NCBI GenBank assembly: GCA_963573385.1
Contig: CAUYLG010065800.1
Location: forward strand, 1-64,000
Direction of reading: 5' to 3'
Source of the DNA: Cacajao melanocephalus
Taxonomy: Eukaryota > Chordata > Mammalia > Primates > Pitheciidae
Length of the DNA: 64,000 nucleotides
How positions within the stretch are numbered: the stretch's first letter is position 1; each line of letters opens with the position of its first letter. This document shows, piece after piece, positions 59,111 to 64,000 of this stretch. Below the pieces are notes generated by a model, which was not told where the DNA came from, ran no database searches, and saw only the letters and a list, made by a program, of their open reading frames with translations. Made by a program: the position numbers and the translations under genes.

Positions 59111-60159
59111 TATTTTGACTCTTAATAAAAGGAGAATTTTTTTTTCTTCTGAGGATTTCTAATGCTCTTTTTAGTTCCCTCATTCTGGGATGCTGAATGA
59201 CTCTAGAACTTGCTGCAACCCCTCCTGGAGCAGGTCCCAGAAGTGTGGGCCTATAGTTGTTCCAAATACAAATTTTAAAAAGCTCATGAGATTATCAACC
59301 CAGATGAAGGAGAACCAAGAGCAAAACCCCCAGGGTCATGAAGGTATCGCTGAGAGGATGCCTGGGGAAGAAGCATGACTTTGGAGACCTGGTCATCACC
59401 TATAGAGGCCTTAGAGTAGATACGGTTGATGCTGGAGTCACTGGGAACCTGGGCAGCTCTACCCACATGCAGCTTCTCTAAGCACCTGCAGCACAGCACT
59501 GAACAGCAGCCAAGACTGGGGCTAGCATGTGACTAACTGTTGGGCCAAGGTCTGTCTCTGGCCATCAGACACTAGACAGAAACAGCAGCCTGGTTCAATA
59601 CAACTTAGATGCCGTGTGCATCCATAGCACACCCTACCTGTTTCTCACCTTTACCTGAAGACACTTACATACTCAGAAACAATATGCAGAATCCTCTCCG
59701 ATCACATGTGCATGTAGCTTTCCTACTGTCCTTATGGCCACACCAGACCACAGACTCCATGTTGGCACAGACGTTCCTTACTGTGTCCCGTGCATGATAT
59801 TAATTGCTACTCCCTTAATGTGTAAGGAATAAATAATTATTTCTAAACTGATAGTTCCTGATTGCTAAGAGTCAGAATCTACATTATCCATAAGCTCCTC
59901 AAACAGCTATTAAATGCCTTGCCTGTTCTGAGCACCAAGCTAAACATCACAGGGGAACAAAGAAATAATTCCAACTCAGACTGCACTCCCCAAATATCAC
60001 ATTTGATAACCCCTGTGTAGACTTGATCCTGTTAAAAACGTATCATCCTACTTTTCTTTCCACCTCCCTCTTAAAAAAATAATCTGTTATTTTTTCTGTT
60101 TTCCCTATTTTGGACCATAGTCTGAAGGCAACCATTCACTGGATCACCTAAAACACAAT
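59111..60159. other. mostly unique sequence
   Basis: A possible decayed L2 tail lies at 59,750-59,840 (AAGGAATAAATAATTATTTC). Otherwise nothing. Confidence 0.4.
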
Positions 60160-60264
60160 AATTATCATCATGATTACTTATCACCATCATTTATTGAGTG
60201 CTTAGTATGTGCCAGGCTAGCAACACTATGACTATTGTACTATTATGTGTCCTATTTTACAGAA
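60160..60264 (-). mobile_element. MIR-type fragment (reverse orientation)
   Basis: ATCATTTATTGAGTGCTTAG, TATGTGCCAGGCTAGCAACA and TGTCCTATTTTACAGAAATC match reverse MIR. Confidence 0.65.
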
Positions 60265-60860
60265 ATCTGGGCATCCTTCCAGATCCACTCCTTTCTCTCC
60301 AACTCCCTACATCCAATGATTCTTAAAGGCAGTCCCACTACATAAATGTCTTTCCTTTCCACCCCTGTCATCTCTCCTATGATGCCCCATATTTTAATCA
60401 CTATTCTTGCTTGAACTATTACAGCCACCTTCTAAATAGTCATCTGCCTGACTGATGACATAGTCACCTTCAAGACACCCCAACAGAAATGGCAGAGTGG
60501 CAGAGTGACCCTCTATCCTGCATATCTGACCGCGTCCCCCTGCCCCGATTCAAGCTCTCTCTCTACTCCTGAGTGTATACATGCCTTCGAGATCAAGGAA
60601 GGGTGCCAGAGAAGGGATGGTCACCACTACACTGGCCACTCAAGCTCCATGGAATAACTTTGCTCACCCTGCCTCTTACCAACTACCTTGAATACAGAAA
60701 CAATCCCACACCACCTCCTCCAGGAGTCTTGCCTGATGCCCCTTTTCCCTCCAAGGCTTTCTTCTGCTCCGTCCTTCAATCCTCCCTTAGTACTTCCAAG
60801 GCTCCATGGCCCCAGTCTCCTTATTGACCCCCCACTTTGAGATCCTCAGGACAAGACAGA
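60265..60860 (+). mobile_element. L2 LINE fragment
   Basis: TTCTTGCTTGAACTATTACA, GCCACCTTCTAAATAGTCAT, a decayed centre, then CCTCCTCCAGGAGTCTTGCC TGATGCCCC. The centre (60,480-60,650) fits poorly, so the element may be interrupted. Confidence 0.6.
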
Positions 60861-61074
60861 GTCTAAACGCTGTTTCCCCAGTGCCTGGCAAGGTTCAGCA
60901 CAACCCCGTTTCCTCTTGCTTCTGGCTTTATTTTTCACTGAATAATGCTTTATAAAATTGTTAGAGTAATAGGACACCCTGTTTCCTATTTTTGTCATAG
61001 CTTTGAAATACCATAATATTTCAAGAAAGACAGGCATGCCTTCCTTTTATAAAAAATAATGCTCTTTTTTTTTT

Positions 61075-61200
61075 CTGGTAAAGAACCTGGGTCTTTGAGA
61101 CATCAGGTGACTGACCCAAGGTCACACAATCAATCAAGGACAGAACAGGCTGCGATCTTGGTCATCAACCCCTAGCCCAGCAGCATTTTTCCAACTGCGC
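61075..61200 (-). mobile_element. MIR fragment (reverse orientation)
   Basis: GACCCAAGGTCACACAATCA, then AAGGACAGAACAGGCTGCGA matches reverse MIR core and head. Confidence 0.6.
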
Positions 61201-61248
61201 CCTGTCTCAGCTCAGGGCCCTCTACTAAAAAGAAACACACCAAAATTA

Positions 61249-61318
61249 TATGTGTGTATGTATATGTGTGTATATACATACCTAGGTGTACATATACAAG
61301 TATATGGTATGAATATAC
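61249..61318 (+). repeat. TG/TA-rich imperfect repeat
   Basis: Alternating TATG, TGTG and TATA units with ATACCTAGGT in the middle. Confidence 0.85.
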
Positions 61319-61739
61319 ACGAATGATTATCTAACTTAAGCATTGAAAGAAAGGAGTGGGGGCTCTGAGAGCTTCACAAGGAGAAGAGATTCTACCCAAA
61401 AGGGGGCCGGGCAGGGCGTCGCAGCAGCGCAGCACAACAGACAGCTGGTGTTTGGGTGGTAGTAAATCACGCTGAAATGAGCCTCTTCCGTGGGCTCAAT
61501 GAGGCCCCCACAACAAAGGGAGGCCCAGCTTGCAGCCGGACAGCCTGCCCGCCAGCCCCAGACGTGCATAACAGCTTCATTCAGGAGCCCCACGTCCACA
61601 CAAAGGCTCCGAAATCAATCCGACATCCCGCCACCCTGGACAATGCCCTGAATCTTCTCAGAATCGAAGTCTCAAATGAGGGGATAGCATTCAGGGGAGA
61701 TCAAACCACCGGTCTGCCACTGAAAGCAAGCACGAAGAA

Positions 61740-62095
61740 AGCATTTTTTTTTAAGAGGAGGGTTGGACGATGCAGGCGACTCTCCTTGCGCTCCAGGCGC
61801 GCATGGTGGCTGTGCTTGGGCTCCCACAGTCAGGCCCACACTCATGCAAAGACTGCGCTTGGCCAGGCTTCCAGCAGTCGTCGCGCCAGGCGCTGCTGCG
61901 AGACACTGGGTGCGCGACATTCGCCAGCCAGGGCCACCGTGCCGCTTGGCCTTGGGGCTTTGTGCGGCAGTGCCCCGTGTGAACTGCCACCGCCGGCATT
62001 TCCCACTGGCTCTTGCGCGCATACAGTAGGGCACACACACATGCAAATGCCCCGCCGGAGGCAGCGGCTTAGGGTGTTGACAGTGGCAGCCCCCA
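61740..62095. promoter_or_regulatory. CpG-island-like block
   Basis: I count about 26 CpG dinucleotides in roughly 355 bases, with G+C near 60% or above, while nearby DNA is CpG-poor. Clusters such as GCGCGCAT, TCGTCGCGCC and CTTGCGCGCA are visible. The hand-estimated observed/expected CpG is around 0.7, so the usual thresholds (200 bp, 0.6) look met. A 306-codon reading frame (61,456-62,376, plus strand) and several long frames on both strands cross the block. That is expected in GC-rich DNA and I see no known domain. It could be an orphan CpG island, a promoter of an unannotated RNA, or an enhancer. Confidence 0.65.
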
Positions 62096-63354
62096 CGCCA
62101 GGCCAGGGAGCCCCTGTTCCCAGGCAGGGCCCCTCAGGGTACTCATCTGCCCCATTCTGCTGCCTAATCCGGTTATCAGCTGCAGAACAACGGGTTGCCT
62201 GGTGGAGCTGGGGAGGCCCCTGCAGGGAAGCGGGGAGCAGGCGAACAGCTCCAGCAGATGAGCCTGGATTGTATTCTCCGTTCCTAGGATCATTGTTAAG
62301 GCTTCTGGTCTCTCCCAGTCCCCAGAGACCCAGGAGCCTGAGATTCAGCACTGCACTGGGTCACAGCTTTTCCTAGATGTCAGAAATCCACCTGCTCTCT
62401 GAGAGTGGGGTTCCCCAGCAATGGCGGAGTGGAAATGTTCAGGGGTGTAGCAAGCTCTATCTATTCTGTGGGATCTGTGGGAATGGCACACCAGGGAGCC
62501 CAAGGTATGCGCCATTATATGTGGCCAGAATCGCTCCAGAAACTCCAACTAATGTAGCCTTAAATTTGACATTCTTGGCAGTCACCATGAAGGTTAAATA
62601 CATTTTGGTAGAAAACAAAAGGCTTCTGCTAGAGGGCCCTTCATTGACATGTTGACACTCACTTCTCGGAGATCCTGCCTGCACTTTTCCAAGCAAGCAA
62701 AGGGAGCAGACAATGGCAGCAGGGCGAGGTGTGGCTATGTGGGCAGCTGCCCATGGGTAGAGCAGAATAAAATTGGAACAAAAGGTGCATCAAACCAAGC
62801 AAGACAACTAGTAGAAAAAAAAGAGCTAGATTAAAATGGGAGCTAGTCTTCCCTTGACCCCTTATTTTAGCCACAGAGCTATTTTCTTTTTCCTCTCTCT
62901 CCTGGAACTGATCCACCAACAGACAGCCATGTCCCATGTTGTGTAAGAAATTCTGCCCATCCCCACTGCCCCTGGCAGACCCTTCTCCCAGAGCCAGATC
63001 CTTGGGCAATATGGAGTTGGTACAAGGGAGGACTGTTATAGGTTGGGGGTTGGGGGGTGCTATACCTTTGAAATTCAAAAAGGGCACTTTCTGCTTTCAA
63101 TTCAGTTCATTCTCAACTGCTTCCACTGGCCAACAATAGTAAATTAAATCAAATTTCCCCCTTGGAAGGGTCAGTTGTTGTTGTTGTTTTTCTTTTTTTT
63201 TCTCCTTACCCTTCCCCTTTCCATTTTCTGCTTTTGTAGCTCACCTCCTCCAATCTACTTCCCTACAGGAGCCGAAATTAAACAAGCTCCCCATATGCCA
63301 TGCCTCACTTGTTGTCTGTTCCCCTCACCACCATCTGGCCTATTTGCTCAGCCA
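62096..63354. other. unique sequence flanking the CpG-rich block
   Basis: GC-rich until about 62,300, then ordinary. GTTGTTGTTGTT and T9 lie at about 63,174-63,201. No gene was recognised. Confidence 0.45.
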
Positions 63355-63605
63355 AAAAGAGAAAGAGAGAGAGAGAAAGAAAGAGCAAAAAGAGGGAGGG
63401 GGAAGGGAAGGCAGGGAAGCAGGGCTAGGAGAGGGAAGAGGGGAGAGAGAGAAAGGCAGAAAGGAGGAGAATCAGAGAAGGAGGAAGAGAAGCAGGTTGG
63501 GAGGGAAGGAGGATGGAGGAAGGGAGTGAGACAGAAAGGGGTAAGGGGACGGGGAGAGAGAGAGAGACAGAGATAGAGAGAGACAGAGAAGGAAGGAGGG
63601 AGAGC
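63355..63605 (+). repeat. 250-bp purine tract
   Basis: Almost entirely A and G, with GAGAGA, GGAAGG and GGGAGG blocks and a few C or T interruptions. Within it, 63,394-63,416 has four G tracts with loops of 1, 2 and 6 bases (quadruplex motif), and 63,538-63,554 has three more GGGG tracts. Confidence 0.95.
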
Positions 63606-64000
63606 CAGACACAATGAGGAGGCAGGGGTGATGATGCAGCCTCTCCCATCTGCTCCTTGGCCAGAGTCCCGGATGGAGCAGTAATGGAGAGCAACAGAAC
63701 CAGTGATAATTAACCCAAACACAGACCTGTTTATTTAACCTGTTCGGATAGATCAACTCTGAGGCAGAGCTCTAGCAGAGGGCCCTGGGACATACTTAGG
63801 GAGACACCCTGGAGGCTGCTAAGGACACAGAGGCAGGCTGGCCTTCCCTACAGACATCCTGGGGCTAATGTGTACTTGGTAAACAGGAAAGAAGAGGAGA
63901 AAGGAAGAGTTTCTGAAAGAAGTCAGTAACAACCTCCCGAATCTTCTGGTAGGGATTCTTTTGTCACCTTGCCCTTTCCCCTGCCATTATCTTCTTGCAT
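63606..64000. other. unique sequence to the right edge
   Basis: No supported feature. Confidence 0.45.

Overview
The window looks like nuclear DNA from a human or a closely related catarrhine primate. It holds dimeric Alu elements of the J and S/Y types, a primate/late-mammalian L1, older L1M tails, L2 and MIR copies, MER5 and MER20 hAT-Charlie transposons, and MaLR/ERVL LTRs (MLT1, MLT2). I find no bacterial-type operons, tRNA, rRNA or CRISPR array. No open reading frame can be supported as a protein-coding gene. The window is best read as non-coding sequence, either intergenic or inside a large intron; I cannot place it on a chromosome or tie it to a named gene from the sequence alone.

Layout. 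1-1,080 is an L1 carrying the ORF1 end and ORF2 start; it runs off the left edge and is truncated on the right. 1-10 kb is mostly unique DNA with microsatellites, an L2, old repeat pieces and a perfect hairpin at 9,212-9,238. 10-20 kb is the densest repeat zone: an interrupted GT repeat, several MER5-type elements, two MER5A copies in inverted orientation joined by a nearly perfect 39-bp inverted repeat, one antisense Alu inside the second copy, a full-length MER20, an antisense Alu with a clear target-site duplication, and a sense AluJ. 20-36 kb is largely unique DNA with MIR and L2 pieces (the best L2 is 26.4-27.1 kb), an old Alu at 30.3 kb, and GA/CA repeats. 36-38 kb contains an unassigned unit of about 175 bp present twice in opposite orientation. 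40.7-41.3 kb is an antisense L1M tail split by a monomeric Alu. 42-50 kb carries old interspersed repeats, an L1MA-type tail and another perfect hairpin. 50-57 kb carries two related hAT-like elements (the second at 58.7 kb), an MLT2-type LTR and two MLT1-type LTRs. 58-64 kb contains a TTCC tract, more L2/MIR, a CpG-rich block at about 61.74-62.10 kb that differs in composition from the rest of the window, and a 250-bp purine tract near the right edge.

Because there are no supported genes, there is no pathway to describe. The candidates for biological activity are regulatory or structural: the CpG-rich block, MER20, several G-quadruplex motifs, long purine/pyrimidine tracts, and the foldback sequences. 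Repeat assignments are from memory of family consensus sequences, not from a database search. Boundaries are generally good to within about 10-20 bases for young elements and worse for MIR, L2 and the unassigned families.
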